NCBI RefSeq assembly: GCF_014650435.1
Contig: NZ_BMUY01000001.1
Span: 372,001 to 436,000, forward strand
From: Streptomyces tendae
Lineage (GTDB): Bacteria > Actinomycetota > Actinomycetes > Streptomycetales > Streptomycetaceae
Reading direction: 5' to 3'
DNA length: 64,000 nucleotides
The notes beneath the pieces were generated by a model that was not told the origin of the DNA, made no database searches, and worked only from the letters and a program-made list of their open reading frames with translations. Below are positions 44,884 through 53,497 of the stretch, in pieces. Both the position numbers and the translations under genes were made by a program. Numbering within the stretch: the first letter of the stretch is position 1; every line of letters begins with the position of its first letter.

Positions 44884-46500
44884 GTGAGCCAGCACGGAGG
44901 CCGGATACCGGCGCACAAGGTGAGGCAGCGGGCCGTGATCGCCGGCGCGGTGGTCGCCGCGCTCGGCGTGGGAGTCGGCCTCTGGGCCACCGACGGCGAC
45001 GGCGACGGCCCACAGGGTTCGGCGACCCGGTCGTCCACCGGTGAGGCGGCCGCCCCCAGTCCCAGCAGGTCCTACCCGCTGTCCAAGGCGCCGCGCACCA
45101 TACCCGCCGTGCGCGAGCACACCGCGGCCCGCGGCCCCGGCTGGCAGCCCGAGAAGGGGAACCGGGTCGTCGTCGCCGACTCCGGACTCGCCGACGAGGG
45201 CAAGCAGATCGCCGGCGACCTGGGCATGACGTACGCCGGGGAGAAGGACGACGAGCGCGCCGGGGACCTGCTGCTCGACGTCAAGGCCGACAAGGGCGCG
45301 AACCCGGAGTCGTACACCATGACCGTGCGCGACGGCCGGGTCACCGTCACCGGGCCCGCCGAGGCCGGCGTCTACTACGGCACCCGCACCCTGAAGCAGG
45401 CGGTGGACGGCGGCGGCACCGCGCCGGAGGGCGTGGTGAAGGACGAGCCGGCCAAACCGAAGCGCGGCTTCTCGCTCGACATCGCCCGCAAGCACTACAG
45501 CGCCGACTGGATCAAGGACCGGATACGCGAGCTGGGCGACCTGAAGTTCAACGAGCTGGGCCTGCACTTCTCCGACGACCAGGCCTTCCGCATCGAGTCC
45601 GACTCGCACCCCGAGATCGTCTCGGACGACCACCTGACCAAGGCCGAGATGAAGGAGATCATCGATCTCGCCTCCTCGCGCCACATCACCGTCGTCCCCG
45701 AGATCGACTCGCCGGGGCACCTCGGCGCCGTGATCGCCGCGCACCCCGACCTCCAGCTGCGCAACGCGCAGGGCACGGCCACCCGCGGCGCCATCGACAT
45801 CTCCAAGCCGGAGGCCGCGAAGATCGTCGACGACCTGCTGAACGAGTACGCCGACCTCTTCCCCGGCTCCCAGTTCCACCTGGGCGCCGACGAGTACCAG
45901 GCGCTCGTGGTGCCGAACCCGGAGGCGTCCTACCCGACGCTGGCCGCCGCGGCCCGCAAGGCGTACGGCTCCGACGGCACCGTCGCCGACCTCACCACCG
46001 GCTGGCTCAACGGCCGCGCCAAGACGGTCATGGCCCACGACCGCACCCCGCGCGCCTGGAACGACGGCTTCTTCAAGGACACGTCCGTCGAGCCGCTCAA
46101 GGACATCAAGGTCGCCTACTGGACCGGCAAGGAGATCGGCGCCCGCCCGCCGACCGAGTACCTGAGCGAGGGCCGCCAGGTCCTCAACTACAACGACGAG
46201 TTCCTCTACTACGTGCTCGGGCAGCCCCAGACCTTCGTCTACCCGACGGGGCAGCGCATCTACGAGCAGTGGACCCCGCGCGTCCTGCGCGGCACCACCG
46301 CCGTCGACGCCAAGTACGACGACCAGATACTCGGCGGCAGCTTCGCCGTCTGGGGCGACTTCCCGAACGCCCAGACCCAGGCCCAGGTCGCCGAGGGCAT
46401 CCGGCTGCCGCTGGCCGCGACGGTCCAGAAGCTGTGGGACCCCGGCAAGCCCGAGCTGTCCTGGGCCGACTTCGAGTCGCTGGCGAACCGGCTCGACTGA
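44884..46500 (+). CDS. Secreted beta-N-acetylhexosaminidase, GH20
   Basis: The protein has 538 residues. A signal or N-terminal anchor (AVIAGAVVAALGVGVGLWA) lies at 18-36. A GH20b-type domain is at about 90-180 (VTVTGPAEAGVYYGTRTL), then the catalytic barrel, beginning KRGFSLDIARKHY. The catalytic Asp-Glu pair is in FHLGADEYQ near residue 336; other substrate residues are WTGKEIG, WNDGFF and WGDFPNAQ. It should release terminal GlcNAc from chitin- or wall-derived sugars outside the cell. The GTG start is near TTAGGT, a possible -10, so the message may be almost leaderless. Confidence 0.93.
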   Translation: MSQHGGRIPAHKVRQRAVIAGAVVAALGVGVGLWATDGDGDGPQGSATRSSTGEAAAPSPSRSYPLSKAPRTIPAVREHTAARGPGWQPEKGNRVVVADSGLADEGKQIAGDLGMTYAGEKDDERAGDLLLDVKADKGANPESYTMTVRDGRVTVTGPAEAGVYYGTRTLKQAVDGGGTAPEGVVKDEPAKPKRGFSLDIARKHYSADWIKDRIRELGDLKFNELGLHFSDDQAFRIESDSHPEIVSDDHLTKAEMKEIIDLASSRHITVVPEIDSPGHLGAVIAAHPDLQLRNAQGTATRGAIDISKPEAAKIVDDLLNEYADLFPGSQFHLGADEYQALVVPNPEASYPTLAAAARKAYGSDGTVADLTTGWLNGRAKTVMAHDRTPRAWNDGFFKDTSVEPLKDIKVAYWTGKEIGARPPTEYLSEGRQVLNYNDEFLYYVLGQPQTFVYPTGQRIYEQWTPRVLRGTTAVDAKYDDQILGGSFAVWGDFPNAQTQAQVAEGIRLPLAATVQKLWDPGKPELSWADFESLANRLD

Positions 46501-46632
46501 ATCCGGACCTCCCGGACACACCCGGCACGTCACCGTCGCGGCGCGCCGATTGACCGATCCTGCTGCGAACTCCCGTACGGCTGTGGTGGTCTTTTGACCG
46601 AGCCGAACCGACACGCCGGGGGGAACCGGGAC

Positions 46633-47181
46633 ATGGGCTACTGGGGGTATTTCGTCGTCGGCCGCGCCGAGCGGCCGCTCGCGGAACTGGAGGCGCTGTC
46701 CGGCGCCGCGGACATGACCCTGCGCCAGTCCGCTCCGGACGGCTGGCAGGTGTGGGAGTTCGCGGGCGGCGACGGAGACGTCGGCAACATGAACGACCTG
46801 GCCGGGCAGACCGGCGCGCCCGCGCTGTTCGGATACGTGATGGACAGCGACTGCGTGGTCGTGGAGGCGGCGGCGCCGGAGAGCGGGGCGTGGACGACCT
46901 GCCTGGCGCGCACCGCGATGGCCGGCTACCTGGGCGCCGAGCGGGACGGGCTCACCCTGGAGGACTACTTCCTGGAGCCCCGGGACGCCGCCGAGCGCGC
47001 CGTCGCCTGGGCTGCCGAGGCGCAACGGGTCGCGCACGCGGGTGAACTGACCGAGGTGCTGTCGGACGACCCGGCTGCGGAGCCCGACGCGGGTGGCGAC
47101 GACGGGGTCCTCGCCTCCGGTCCCGTGGCCGAAACCCTCTTCTTCCGGTTCCTCGACCGGCTGGGCGTCGTGCCGCTGTGA
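46633..47181 (+). CDS. Conserved hypothetical protein, MGYWGYFVV type
   Basis: The protein has 182 residues, soluble and acidic, without a family I can name. It begins MGYWGYFVVGRAERPL and has a compact alpha/beta-looking core with several tryptophans (WQVWEFAGGDG, GAWTTCLARTAMAGYLGAE). The reading frame opens at 46594, but the ATG here fits GGGGGGAACCGGG upstream and the conserved start. The stop codon lies inside the first proposed sigma-type promoter at 47177. Confidence 0.7.
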   Translation: MGYWGYFVVGRAERPLAELEALSGAADMTLRQSAPDGWQVWEFAGGDGDVGNMNDLAGQTGAPALFGYVMDSDCVVVEAAAPESGAWTTCLARTAMAGYLGAERDGLTLEDYFLEPRDAAERAVAWAAEAQRVAHAGELTEVLSDDPAAEPDAGGDDGVLASGPVAETLFFRFLDRLGVVPL

Positions 47182-47210
47182 CACTCCCGGGCCGTCGCAC
47201 GCAGTAAGGG
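47177..47210 (+). promoter_or_regulatory. Proposed ECF-type promoter, site A
   Basis: TGTGACAC (47177-47184), 16 bases, then GCAGTAAGGG. It lies 59 bases before the 47269 gene. The same two boxes with the same 16-base gap occur at 48427, 50177 and 52318, so chance is unlikely. Which sigma factor reads it is inference. Confidence 0.6.
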
Positions 47211-47268
47211 TCAGTGCGGGCTCCGTGGTGGTGAGCGGGGCGAAGCGGCGGGAACAGGGAGGCGCCCG

Positions 47269-47838
47269 ATGAGCCTGGTGGAACTGATCGCGCGGGCCGA
47301 CACACGCGGACTCGCCGCGAGCGGACTGGCTTGTTTGGATCGCTGCGTCCCGCTGCTGGACGGCGACGACGAGGCCCTCAGACCCCTGTGGGCGACCCTC
47401 GCCGACGGTACCGGCGACGCGGCCGGACGCGACTGGGCGCAGGGGCTGACGCAGGTGCGGGACAAGCTCGCCGGCCCCGACGCCACCGGCGAGGACGAGG
47501 CCGTGGTCCTGGCCCGCCGGATGCTCGTGGCCGCGCCCGCCGAGTGCTCCGGACCGGAGCTGCGGACCTGGGCCGACGGCTGTTCCGTCGCCTCGCTCCG
47601 CATCCACCGGCTGCTCGACCCGGCGGCGGACCCGGCCCCGGAGGGCGACGTCCCGCGCGACGGCGGCGCGCAGGCGCTGCCCCCGCTCGTCGCCGCCGAA
47701 CTGCGCCGCCAGGTCGGCGTCCTGGAACTGCTCGCCGGTCACGGCGCGGCCGGGCTGCGTCCCGCACTGGAGGTCTCCACGGAGGGGCGCCGCGTGCTGC
47801 GCGCGGTGGTCTCCCGCCGGGCGCGGGGGCGGGGCTGA
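47269..47838 (+). CDS. Conserved hypothetical soluble protein
   Basis: The protein has 189 residues, mostly helical by appearance, with a conserved-looking N-terminus MSLVELIARADTRGLAASGL. I know no function. It has three or four cysteines (ACLDRC, AECSG, DGCSV). GGGAGGCGCCCG precedes the ATG. It follows proposed promoter site A and precedes a second unknown gene and the sigma pair, so it may be part of their regulon. Confidence 0.75.
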   Translation: MSLVELIARADTRGLAASGLACLDRCVPLLDGDDEALRPLWATLADGTGDAAGRDWAQGLTQVRDKLAGPDATGEDEAVVLARRMLVAAPAECSGPELRTWADGCSVASLRIHRLLDPAADPAPEGDVPRDGGAQALPPLVAAELRRQVGVLELLAGHGAAGLRPALEVSTEGRRVLRAVVSRRARGRG

Positions 47839-47996
47839 ACGCCGGGGCCGCCCTCGGACCCTGCCTGTGACCGTCGTGCGGGGAACACGCAGTGGCGGTG
47901 CGGCGGACGTGGGGAAGGTGGGGCGGTCCTGCGCCGGTTGCGGAACGACCGCCTCCCACGTGTGACGCGAGCCCGCCGTACGGCGCTATAGCCCAT

Positions 47997-48431
47997 GTGA
48001 CGACTGTGACCAGCGGATTGACGAGCGGATGGACGAGCGGGACGACGAGCCCGCAGCAGACCCGGCCGTCGGCCGCCGCCAAGCCGGTGCGGTGGGCGGC
48101 GGACGCGGTGGCCACGATGCGCGAGGGTGCGCGGCTGCGCCTGGACTACTCGGCGCAGAGTCTGTGGCGCGTGGACCGGGTGATCGACGCGATCCGGCGC
48201 GAGCGGGCGCCGTACGCCGCCGTGGAGACGGCGCTGCGCGGACTCGGCGCGTACGCCGGGGAGGTGATCGTGCGGCAGACGGGCGGCGAGTGGTGGACGA
48301 CCGGCGGCGACCACTGGGTTCGCACCCCGGACGGCCGCCTGTGGGACCCGATCGACGAGGCCCGCCGCTGCTTCGCCGGGGACGGGTCGCTGCGCCTGCT
48401 GTGCCGGGACGCGACGGCCGCCTCCCTGTGA
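47997..48431 (+). CDS. Conserved hypothetical protein upstream of the sigma pair
   Basis: The protein has 144 residues. The conserved part is LDYSAQSLWRVDRVIDAIRR and GLGAYAGEVIVRQTGGEWW, followed by HWVRTPDGRLWDPIDEARR; the pattern recalls small actinobacterial proteins of unknown role. The frame opens at 47892, but the GTG at 47997 skips a stretch without conserved look and lies just after CGCTATAG, a possible -10. The stop TGA lies inside proposed promoter site B. Confidence 0.7.
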   Translation: MTTVTSGLTSGWTSGTTSPQQTRPSAAAKPVRWAADAVATMREGARLRLDYSAQSLWRVDRVIDAIRRERAPYAAVETALRGLGAYAGEVIVRQTGGEWWTTGGDHWVRTPDGRLWDPIDEARRCFAGDGSLRLLCRDATAASL

Positions 48432-48460
48432 CACTTCTGTGCGCCGCAACGCTGATGACC
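48427..48460 (+). promoter_or_regulatory. Proposed ECF-type promoter, site B
   Basis: TGTGACAC (48427-48434), 16 bases, then GCTGATGACC, 110 bases before the sigma-1 start. The left box matches sites A and C exactly; the right box is the most divergent of the four. A sigma factor reading its own promoter is the common ECF arrangement. Confidence 0.55.
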
Positions 48461-48543
48461 GTGGGGGGCGGGCTCACCGGAGCGCGCACAGGACTCGGTA
48501 CGGACGAGGACGGTTCTTGGGCCAGCGAGGGGAACCCCGCCGC

Positions 48544-49134
48544 GTGCAGGCGTACGACGGGGAACTGGGCGCGGCCGTCGCGCGGGCCCAGCGAGGTGAC
48601 GAGGCCGCCTTCGCGGTCGCCTACCGGCTCGTGCAGCCCGGACTGCTGGGCTACGTGCGCGGGCTGGTCGGCGACGACGCCGAGGACGTCGCGGCGGACG
48701 CCTGGCTGGAGATAGCCCGCGACCTGCGACGCTTCAAGGGCGACGGGGCCGGCTTCCGGGGCTGGACGGCGACGATCGCCCGGCACCGGGCCCTGGACCA
48801 CCTGCGCCGCCAGAAGGTACGGCCCCGGCCCACGGCGCTGGAGCAGGACGTCCTGGACCTGCCCGGCCCGCACAGCACGCACGACCAGGTACTGGAGACG
48901 CTGTCCACCCGGGCCGCGCTCACCCTGGTCGCGGGGTTGCCGCGCGACCAGGCCGAGGCCGTCCTGCTGCGGGTCGTCGTCGGGCTCGACGGGCCCTCCG
49001 CCGCGCGCGTGCTGGGCAAGCGGCCTGGCGCGGTGCGTACGGCGACGTACCGGGGGCTGAAGCGGCTGGCACGGCAGCTGGGGGCCGACGGTGTGACGGA
49101 TGACGGTCCCAGGACGCTGGGGGAGTCGACATGA
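48544..49134 (+). CDS. ECF sigma factor 1
   Basis: The protein has 196 residues. Region 2 spans about 15-85 (FAVAYRLVQPGLLGYVRGLV, EDVAADAWLEIARDL, FRGWTATIARHRALDHLRR). Region 4 spans about 125-180 (LPRDQAEAVLLRVVVGLD, AARVLGKRPGAVRTATYRGL). It directs RNA polymerase to a stress regulon. The GTG is chosen because the open frame upstream (from 48439) has no sigma-like sequence. Its TGA overlaps the next ATG (ATGA), so it is coupled to its likely anti-sigma gene. It is a close paralogue of sigma 2. Confidence 0.92.
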   Translation: MQAYDGELGAAVARAQRGDEAAFAVAYRLVQPGLLGYVRGLVGDDAEDVAADAWLEIARDLRRFKGDGAGFRGWTATIARHRALDHLRRQKVRPRPTALEQDVLDLPGPHSTHDQVLETLSTRAALTLVAGLPRDQAEAVLLRVVVGLDGPSAARVLGKRPGAVRTATYRGLKRLARQLGADGVTDDGPRTLGEST

Positions 49135-50042
49135 GGGGCGCCGAGGGCGGCGGCCCCGCGGACCGAGCGGGAGCGGAGGCGGGCATGGGCGCACGGCACG
49201 AGGCGGGTGACGGCCGCGACACCGGTCCCCGGCCCGCCCCCGGCGGCGTGCCCGGCACGGAGGCGCTGCTCGCCTCGGCACTGCGGGCGCAGGAGGCCGA
49301 CACCGAGGGCGAGCGTCGCGCCCTGGCCGCCTTCCGGGCCGCCCGGGACGCGGAACCGGCCCGCGCCGCGCGCACCCGGCGGCGGGACGACTGGCGGCCG
49401 CGCGACGGGCGGCACCCGGGGCGCACGCTGAAGACGGCCCTCTCCGTGCTGCTGGCGAGCCTCACCCTGGGCGGGGTCGCCTACGCGGCCATGGGCGGGG
49501 GCGGCTCCGCCGCGGACGACGGCGGCCCGGACCGCACCCGCCCGCCCGCCTCCGAGGACGCCCCGGCCCGGCCGGTCGCCACCCCACCGGGCACCACGCC
49601 GGGCCCCGGCACCCCGCCGGTCCCCGCGACCACGCCCCCGGGAGCCTCCGCGTCCCCGGAGGCATCCGCGCCTTCCCGCGGCTCCACGCCCTCGGACCCC
49701 TCGGGCGTCGACCGGGACACCGAGGCACAGTGCCGCGTGTACGAGCGGCTGGCGGGCAAGGGCAAGGCGCTGGACGCCGCGGCCTGGCAGCGGCTGGTCG
49801 CTGCGGCGGGCGGTGCGGAGCGCGTCGGGACCTACTGCACCGAGCAGCTCGGCCTGCCGACCGGGCCGGGACCGTCGACCGGCGCCGGGAACGGCTCCGG
49901 CGGGAACGACGCGGGCAACGGCGGTACGGGAGACACCGGCGCGGAAACGGGCGCCGACGGGATCGTCGGCGAAGGAGGCGTCGGCCTGGAGGCCGGCGAC
50001 GGCGGCGCCGCGGCACAGCTGCCGGACCTGGCCCGCCCATAG
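49131..50042 (+). CDS. Membrane anti-sigma-like protein, partner of sigma 1
   Basis: The protein has 303 residues: about 98 cytoplasmic residues, one helix at 99-121 (LKTALSVLLASLTLGGVAYAA), and a long exterior part rich in Pro, Gly, Thr and Ser. No zinc anti-sigma motif (H-x3-C-x2-C) is present inside. The exterior has one compact module with two cysteines, AQCRVYERLAGKG ... AAGGAERVGTYCTEQLG, shared with the second pair. Position and coupling to sigma 1 make the role likely but not proven. Confidence 0.8.
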   Translation: MRGAEGGGPADRAGAEAGMGARHEAGDGRDTGPRPAPGGVPGTEALLASALRAQEADTEGERRALAAFRAARDAEPARAARTRRRDDWRPRDGRHPGRTLKTALSVLLASLTLGGVAYAAMGGGGSAADDGGPDRTRPPASEDAPARPVATPPGTTPGPGTPPVPATTPPGASASPEASAPSRGSTPSDPSGVDRDTEAQCRVYERLAGKGKALDAAAWQRLVAAAGGAERVGTYCTEQLGLPTGPGPSTGAGNGSGGNDAGNGGTGDTGAETGADGIVGEGGVGLEAGDGGAAAQLPDLARP

Positions 50043-50076
50043 GCCCCTGCCAGGGACGACGGCGGCGGCCAAGGCA

Positions 50077-50118
50077 ACGGCCGGGGCCGCCACCCCCCAC
50101 AGGAGAGGCCCCGGCCGT
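50077..50118 (+). terminator. Hairpin between the two sigma pairs
   Basis: A perfect 12-bp stem (ACGGCCGGGGCC at 50077-50088 with GGCCCCGGCCGT at 50107-50118) around an 18-base loop lies 34 bases after the first anti-sigma gene. It separates the two operons. The rest of the 363-bp gap carries proposed promoter D and a leader of about 190 bases. Confidence 0.75.
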
Positions 50119-50176
50119 CGCGCGGCACGGGCCGCGCGGCGGCCCGTACTCCCTTCAGCGCCGGGACTGCGTTTTC

Positions 50177-50210
50177 TGTCACACCTCACCGCGTCACGGG
50201 TTAGTTGCAT
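50177..50210 (+). promoter_or_regulatory. Proposed ECF-type promoter, site D
   Basis: TGTCACAC (50177-50184), 16 bases, then TTAGTTGCAT, 229 bases before the sigma-2 start. The left box differs from A-C by one base and the right box keeps AGT. It is the only such site in the gap between the sigma operons. Confidence 0.5.
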
Positions 50211-50405
50211 CTTGTACGGCAATGCGAGGGGGACATGGACGAGTGGCGGTTTCAAGACGTAACGTGCCATTCGCGCCGATGCAGCGCGGGGGCTCGCTCC
50301 CGCCACGGGCTTGCGGGAGACCACCGCAACCATCGATGAGAGACCACGACGGCGAGGACCACGTCCGCGAGAGCGGCGCCGGCTCAGGCGCAGAAAGGCT
50401 TCTCG

Positions 50406-51068
50406 GTGCTGGGGGACGACGCGGAGCTGACCGCCGCGGTGCGTGCGGCACAGGGCGGGGACGAGACCGCGTTCCGGACCGTGTACCGCGCCGTGCAGCC
50501 GCGGCTGCTGGGATACGTGCGCACGCTCGTCGGCGATCACGACGCGGAGGACGTGGCCTCCGAGGCATGGCTCCAGATAGCCCGCGACCTGGAACGGTTC
50601 GACGGCGACGCCGACCGTTTCCGCGGCTGGGCCGCCCGCATCGCCCGCAACCGCGCGCTGGACCACATCCGCATGCGCGGCCGCCGGCCGGTGATCGGCG
50701 GCGACGAGACGGAGCTGACGGGCAGGCCCGCGGAGTCCGACACCGCGGGTGAGGCCATGGAGGCACTGGCCACCGGCAGCACCCTCTCCCTCATCGCCCG
50801 GCTGCCCCAGGACCAGGCCGAGGCGGTCGTCCTGCGCGTGGTGATGGGCCTCGACGCCAAGAGTGCCGCCGAGACCCTGGGCAAACGGCCGGGCGCCGTC
50901 CGCACGGCGGCGCACCGCGGCCTGAAGCGACTGGCCGAACTGCTCGGCGGCGATCCGGAATCCGGCGGCGGGCTCGACGCCCTGCCGCCGCAGCGAGAAC
51001 CGCACGGCCGTGCGGTGACGTCCGCGAGTGTGACGCATACGCGTACGCGGACGCAGAAGGACATGTGA
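50406..51068 (+). CDS. ECF sigma factor 2
   Basis: The protein has 220 residues. Region 2 (about 20-90) has FRTVYRAVQPRLLGYVRTLV, EDVASEAWLQIARDLERF and FRGWAARIARNRALDHIR. Region 4 (about 125-185) has LPQDQAEAVVLRVVMGLD and ETLGKRPGAVRTAAHRGL. Most motifs match sigma 1 almost word for word, so the pairs arose by tandem duplication. About 30 extra residues follow region 4. The GTG has AAAGG upstream. Its TGA overlaps the start of the second anti-sigma-like gene. Confidence 0.93.
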   Translation: MLGDDAELTAAVRAAQGGDETAFRTVYRAVQPRLLGYVRTLVGDHDAEDVASEAWLQIARDLERFDGDADRFRGWAARIARNRALDHIRMRGRRPVIGGDETELTGRPAESDTAGEAMEALATGSTLSLIARLPQDQAEAVVLRVVMGLDAKSAAETLGKRPGAVRTAAHRGLKRLAELLGGDPESGGGLDALPPQREPHGRAVTSASVTHTRTRTQKDM

Positions 51069-52276
51069 TGGCCGACGAGCAGGACAAGTGGCTGGACCGC
51101 GAAACGGCGGAGCTCCTGCTGCGCGGAGAGCCACTGGAGGGTGTCGACCCCGCCACCCGCGACCGGGCCGGGCGACTCGTCGTGGCCCTGGGCGCGCTCT
51201 CCGCCCCACCGGTGCCGGCCGGCGAGGAACTCCCGGGCGAGGCCGCCGCGTTGGCCGCCTTCCGCAAGGTGCGCGCCGAGCGGGCCGACGGGTCGGCCCA
51301 GGCCGCGGGCGCCCTCGGTCACGGGGACGCTCACCGGCCCCCCGAGGCCGGTCTGGTCCGCATCGGCACGCGCGGTGAGAGCGCCCGGCGTCCGCGCCGG
51401 AGCCGCCCCCTGCGCCTCGGGCTGGCCGCCGCGCTGACCGTCGGCGTGATCGGCGGCGTGGCGGCCGCGGCCGGAACCGGAGTGCTGCCGACGCCGTTCG
51501 ACCGCGGCGAACCGGAACCCGCCGCCACCGTCTCGGCCGCGGCCTCCCCCGGGCGTCCCTCCACCCCGCCCTCGCCGCTCGAAGGCGTGCAGGGCGGGGC
51601 GGCACCCGGCAGCACCCCGGGAGCCCCCGACGGCGGCACCGCGCGGGACGACGGCGAGGCCGGGAGCGACGCCGGCGACCGGGACGCGGGCGGCTCCGAC
51701 GGACGGCGGTCGAGCCTCGCCGCGTCCTGCCGCAAGGTGCGCGCCGGCAAGGAACTCGACACCGCCCACCGGCGTGCCCTGAAGGAGGCGGCCGGGGGAG
51801 CGGCACGGGTCGTGAAGTACTGCGGCAGCCTCCTCGCCGGAACCGACGGCGGCGGCCGGGACGGCGGCGACCGGGGCGACGCGGCGGAGACGACCCGCGA
51901 GGGCGAGCTGCGCAGGGCCACCGGCGACGGCGAAGGCCGGGACGACAAGGACGGCAGGGACGGCAAGGGCAAGGACGGCAAGGGCGACAAGAACGGCAAA
52001 GACGGCAAGGGTGACAAGGGCAAGGGCGGCAAGGGCGACGGCGGGAAGAAGAACGACCACGGAGGCCACGGAGACCAGGGCGACGACGGCGAGGACGGCG
52101 GCAACGGCGATGACGACGCCGACGCCGATTCCGACATAGCCCCGCCCGCCCGCGATCCCCACCACCCCGACCGCCCGCACCGCCCCGGCCCGCACGCCCC
52201 CTCGGCCGACGAGCCCCGCCGGCCACAGCAGCCCACCTACACACCCCACGCATCGCCCTCCGCAAGTACCCCCTGA
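51068..52276 (+). CDS. Membrane anti-sigma-like protein, partner of sigma 2
   Basis: The protein has 402 residues. The cytoplasmic part of about 115 residues (LDRETAELLLRGEPLEGVDP, AALAAFRKVRAER) lacks a zinc anti-sigma motif. One helix follows (LGLAAALTVGVIGGVAAAA). The exterior part has the two-cysteine module AASCRKVRAGKE ... AAGGAARVVKYCGSLL like its paralogue, then a low-complexity stretch of Gly/Lys/Asp triplets (GKGDKNGKDGKGDKGKG), an acidic run and a Pro/His-rich end. The ATG overlaps the sigma-2 stop; a GTG three bases earlier is possible. Confidence 0.8.
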   Translation: MADEQDKWLDRETAELLLRGEPLEGVDPATRDRAGRLVVALGALSAPPVPAGEELPGEAAALAAFRKVRAERADGSAQAAGALGHGDAHRPPEAGLVRIGTRGESARRPRRSRPLRLGLAAALTVGVIGGVAAAAGTGVLPTPFDRGEPEPAATVSAAASPGRPSTPPSPLEGVQGGAAPGSTPGAPDGGTARDDGEAGSDAGDRDAGGSDGRRSSLAASCRKVRAGKELDTAHRRALKEAAGGAARVVKYCGSLLAGTDGGGRDGGDRGDAAETTREGELRRATGDGEGRDDKDGRDGKGKDGKGDKNGKDGKGDKGKGGKGDGGKKNDHGGHGDQGDDGEDGGNGDDDADADSDIAPPARDPHHPDRPHRPGPHAPSADEPRRPQQPTYTPHASPSASTP

Positions 52277-52317
52277 CCTGCGCTTTCGTGGACGGCGAGG
52301 CTTTTCTCGCCGGGGGG

Positions 52318-52351
52318 TGTGACACTTTCGGCCGCCGTGGCGCAGTAATGA
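52318..52351 (+). promoter_or_regulatory. Proposed ECF-type promoter, site C
   Basis: TGTGACAC (52318-52325), 16 bases, then GCAGTAATGA, the best match to site A. No plus-strand gene follows; transcription from here would run antisense into the L,D-transpeptidase gene. The rest of the 219-bp gap shows no supported gene. Confidence 0.5.
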
Positions 52352-52495
52352 GTGAGCCGACTGGTCATCGGCTTTCGCACCGAGCCGGGGTTCCCCCCGT
52401 ACCTGCGGCTCGTGCACCTCGGCGCGGGCGGGACACGTTCCCCCGGTCCCGCCCGCGCCCCCTTCGCCGTACGGCGGTGTCGCCGCCTCGCCCCG

Positions 52496-53338
52496 TCACC
52501 AGTACACGACGACCTTGTCGCCGTTCCTCACCTGTGCGTACAGGTCCGCGATCGCCGCCTCGTCCCGCACGTTGACACAGCCGTGCGAGGCGCCCGCGTA
52601 ACCCTGGGCGGCGAAGTCGTAGGAGTAGTGCACGGCCTGGCCGCCGCTGAAGAACATGGCGTACGGCATGGCCGAGTCGTAGAGCGTCGAGACGTGGTGG
52701 CGGGACTTCCAGTAGACCTGGAAGACGCCCTCCCGGGTCGGTGTGTACTGCGAGCCGAAGCGCACGGACATCGTGGACACCGTCCGCCCGTCGATCATCC
52801 AGCGCAGCGTCCGGCTCGACTTGCTGACGCACAGCACCCGGCCCCTCGTGCAGCGCGGGTCGGGCGCGGCGGCGGGCTGGCCGCCCATCAGGTACAGCTC
52901 CCACTTGCCCGGCTCGTGCGACATCCCGAGCAGCCGCTGCCAGGTGACGGTGTCCGTCCGGCCGGTCCGCGGCAGCCCGCGCTTGCCCTGGAAGCCGCTG
53001 ACGGCGCGCTCGGTCAGGTCGTCGTACGTCCCCGTCGGCCCGTCCACGAGCCACTCGACCTGGCGCAGCCTGGCCTGCAGTTCACGGACGTCCCGGCCGG
53101 TGTCCCCCCGTTCCCACAGCACCCTGGCGGCCCTGGTCCCGGTCGACGGTGTCTTCGGCGGCCGCTCGCTGCGGGAGGGCGTGCTCTTCGGTGGGTGGCC
53201 GGTGACCTCTATGCGCACCGGCGCGTGCCCCTTGCCGTCCGGCCCCGTGCCCTGCACGGTGCAGCCGCCCGCCACCAGCACGACCCCCAGCGCGACGGCA
53301 CCCGCCCGTCCCGCGCTCCGCACGCCCGCCCCACGCAT
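52496..53338 (-). CDS. L,D-transpeptidase lipoprotein
   Basis: The protein has 280 residues. A lipoprotein signal ends at VLVAGGC (Cys26). A peptidoglycan-binding type 1 domain lies near 70-130 (VRELQARLRQVEWL, GFQGKRGLP, TWQRLL). The YkuD catalytic domain follows, with the active site ASHGCVNVRDE near 255. It makes 3-3 crosslinks in peptidoglycan or attaches wall proteins. I placed the ATG at MRGAGVRS, with GGGGGGG just upstream; a longer frame to 53488 is unlikely. Site C points into its 3' end. Confidence 0.92.
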   Translation of the reverse strand: MRGAGVRSAGRAGAVALGVVLVAGGCTVQGTGPDGKGHAPVRIEVTGHPPKSTPSRSERPPKTPSTGTRAARVLWERGDTGRDVRELQARLRQVEWLVDGPTGTYDDLTERAVSGFQGKRGLPRTGRTDTVTWQRLLGMSHEPGKWELYLMGGQPAAAPDPRCTRGRVLCVSKSSRTLRWMIDGRTVSTMSVRFGSQYTPTREGVFQVYWKSRHHVSTLYDSAMPYAMFFSGGQAVHYSYDFAAQGYAGASHGCVNVRDEAAIADLYAQVRNGDKVVVYW

Positions 53339-53497
53339 CACGGCCCCCCCGTCGTCCCACGGTCCCGCACCGACGTCCTCTGATTGTTCCCCCGGATGAC
53401 GCGCCGCGAACGGCACGGCATCGTTGTGACCGGGACCGCATTGAGGCTGTGAGGAAGGTCCCAGCGTGGGCCCCTCCACCGGGTGCACGCACGCGGA

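Noticed and set aside
50235..50339. Small frame MDEWRFQDV... of 34 codons with GAGGGGG upstream
   Set aside because: It sits in the sigma-2 leader and has a good ribosome site, but codon use is poor and nothing similar is known to me. Kept only as a possible leader peptide.
51944..52055. Gly/Lys/Asp triplet repeat as possible collagen-like domain
   Set aside because: Prolines at the needed places are missing; it is better described as low-complexity linker.
52288..52575. Plus-strand frame of 95 codons after site C
   Set aside because: Arg/Pro-rich product, overlaps the L,D-transpeptidase gene; no sign of a protein fold.
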